Positions 62,301 through 64,000 of a stretch of 64,000 nucleotides of DNA are shown here, piece by piece; position 1 is the first letter of the stretch, and each line of letters opens with the position of its first letter. A program made the position numbers and the translations under genes. The stretch is from Gorsachius magnificus (lineage: Eukaryota; Chordata; Aves; Pelecaniformes; Ardeidae), in NCBI GenBank assembly GCA_034008185.1, contig CM067081.1:152302258-152366257 (forward strand). The letters run 5' to 3'. The notes below the pieces were generated by a model. It did no database searches, was not told where the DNA came from, and saw nothing but the letters and a program-made list of their open reading frames with translations.

Positions 62301-63752
62301 CAGAATTAGCACTGCATTGAGAACAACCTGTTCTTCTTGGCTAGATGACTGTCAAATTTATGTGAAAATTCTCCCCCTTAATGGGATGAATGTATATGGA
62401 CACATAAATCATTCCCTTTTTTTCTTAAGTGGTTTGAATGAGTATGTGAGCAACATTTGTTATGATTCTTCCTCTCTTATTTTGGTACATAATCATGGCA
62501 GATTAGATTAGACCAGCTCCGGGAAGCTATATTTTCAGCTAACGGTTGGGCAAAGCAATGCTAGTGACTCTAGGCTGCTCAGTGTGGGATTCAAACCCCA
62601 GAAGAATAGAAAACTACTGGCAGAAGCTGCAATGAAGTCTGCATTGCATTTATACTACGTAACAAAGTCTGCCTCAGCAAAGGTGTTGTAGAGGGCAAGT
62701 GAAATTTATCACAGATTATCTGTTGTGTGATACCGCAAGAATAAGTAAAGGCCCCAGATGGTTTCAGGATCCTATTTTCTTAGGCTGCCTTGCGATGCAC
62801 TTGCACAGGCAGTTCCCTACCTGCACAGTCTTAACTATAAAGCAAAACCAAAAGATAAAAGTGGGAAAGTAATTTCTAATAAAACCCTCAAAGCAGACCT
62901 TCAGCAGAGCTAAAAATTGGACCTAAACTTCCTACATCTTAGTTCAATGCCTTAACTGTCATCTCCAGAAGAGTGAATGTGCACAACTAATTATTGCTAA
63001 TTTGTTTTTGACATGCTGTCTGGCTGCACCATACAGACATACCCTACTGGAATCTACTCTGAAACTTAAAGTGTGGCTGTTTGTTCTGCTTACGGAGAAA
63101 GGAAAAAAATGTAATATGGAAAATAAAATTGAATTCTCAGTTTCATCTTTACCTTTTCAGGGACTTTTTTTTGTCAGAGACCTTCTTTTCCACCAAATTC
63201 TAAATCATAGGTTTAAAAGACATGGGGTTCTTTTTCACACAGTCTTCTTTATAACAGCTTTATGGGTTAAAGTAACATACAGAAGCTAAAAGAAAAGTAA
63301 AAATTAAGAAATGTCTTTGGGAAAAGGTTATACAGACATCAGTTAAAGACTTAATGTTACTTTTCAGAAAGAGCTGAGTATAACTCTAAATTTCTCTGCT
63401 AAGACATAGTGAGCATGATATTGAACATTGTGCATGATTGCTTCCATTTCCTGTCAGCAACTTTTAGTGTCTAATGCAAATATTTTCATAACACTTGCAG
63501 GAAAAATATAAACCTCTGTTGTCAATTTATGGCTCAGTGGATTTAGATAGTTATAGCCATAGGAAAGGGAGGCAGTGGGCTCTTTTTAAGAATTACACTC
63601 TGGGAAAGAGGAGGAGAGTGGATTTCTCCCATTGCAAAGCAGACACCAAGCTGTTCATCTAAATCAATATCAGCACTTCCAGATTTTATAAATCCCACTA
63701 TTACTATTCCAAAATAAAACTAAATTACAAGAATAACGGTGCACATCTGACA
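59336..63752. other. Intergenic stretch, no gene seen
   Basis: Open frames reach 105 codons without known motifs. A (CTTT)n microsatellite lies at 62217-62235 and a T tract near 62059-62066. Nothing supports an exon. Confidence 0.6.
62217..62235. repeat. (CTTT)n microsatellite
   Basis: Four to five CTTT units lie in tandem. Confidence 0.85.
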
Positions 63753-64000
63753 TAGAATCATAGAAATGTTTAGGTTGGAAAAGACCTTTAAGATCATCAT
63801 GTTCAACCGTTAACCTAACACTGCTATCCCACCACTGAACCATGTCCCTAAGCACCTCGTCTACCTGTCTTTTAAATACCTCCAGGGATGGGGACTCTAC
63901 CACTTCCCTGGGCAGCCCATTCCAATGCTTGACAACCCTTTCTGTGAAGAAATTTTTCCTAATGTCTAGCCTAAACCTGCCCTGGTGCAACTTCAGACCA
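63753..64000 (-). mobile_element. CR1 LINE 3' end, antisense, cut by window edge
   Basis: The plus strand starts with ATAGAATCATAGAA, the reverse complement of the CR1 terminal repeat, followed by GGTTGGAAAAGACCTTTAAGATCATC and CTCCAGGGATGGGGACTCTACCAC. All of these are hallmark CR1 sequences in the expected order. The minus frame ending at 63670 carries [20 protein letters not shown] and [15 protein letters not shown], the ORF2 C-terminus. The copy is little diverged from the CR1 3' end as I know it, so it is probably among the youngest repeats here. It continues past the end of the window, so its length is unknown. Confidence 0.95.

Noticed and set aside
40000..64000. 3' end of SYT10 or another neighbouring gene
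   Set aside because: No C2-domain or other recognisable coding exon was visible on either strand.
1..64000. CRISPR arrays, operons or other prokaryotic systems
   Set aside because: There are no regularly spaced repeats or dense gene clusters; the splice donor, CpG island, CR1 and LTR sequences show vertebrate DNA.

Overview
The window reads as nuclear DNA of a bird. Three things point that way: an avian plakophilin-2 first exon, several CR1 LINE 3' ends (two retain the short ATTCTATG- or ATTCTGTG-like terminal repeats), and a 597-bp solo LTR of a retrovirus-derived family that I recognise as widespread in bird genomes. I see no bacterial-type operons, no CRISPR array, and no RNA gene I can support.

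Layout. Positions 1-6836 lie inside PKP2 intron 1 (minus strand). Positions 6837-7050 are the coding part of PKP2 exon 1, with a consensus splice donor at its end, inside a CpG island of about 1 kb (roughly 6590-7610). The upstream part of the island carries two pentanucleotide arrays. A second, small CpG-dense patch lies at 10470-10620. Everything beyond is non-coding as far as I can tell. It holds two old antisense CR1 pieces (13.3-13.5 and 14.2-15.0 kb), the solo LTR (18613-19209) with a 5-bp target duplication, a CR1 tail (28.07-28.27 kb), a decayed PIF/Harbinger-like transposase (about 32.3-33.1 kb), a second, internally deleted copy of the same LTR family in inverse orientation (about 36775-36946), a longer CR1 tail retaining an open ORF2 C-terminus (47.7-48.1 kb), a short CR1 piece (59.2-59.33 kb), and a young-looking CR1 3' end cut by the window edge (63753-64000).

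In human, PKP2 is followed upstream by a long gene-poor interval before SYT10. The absence of any further exon here fits that arrangement, but it is inference. The only gene product supported is the N-terminus of plakophilin-2, a desmosomal plaque protein. The rest is best seen as its promoter, part of its first intron and about 57 kb of upstream intergenic DNA with transposon relics, simple repeats and a few AT-rich stretches that look like candidate conserved regulatory elements. I found no new multi-gene system. The most interesting items are the Harbinger relic, the promoter repeat arrays, the second CpG patch and the rearranged LTR.
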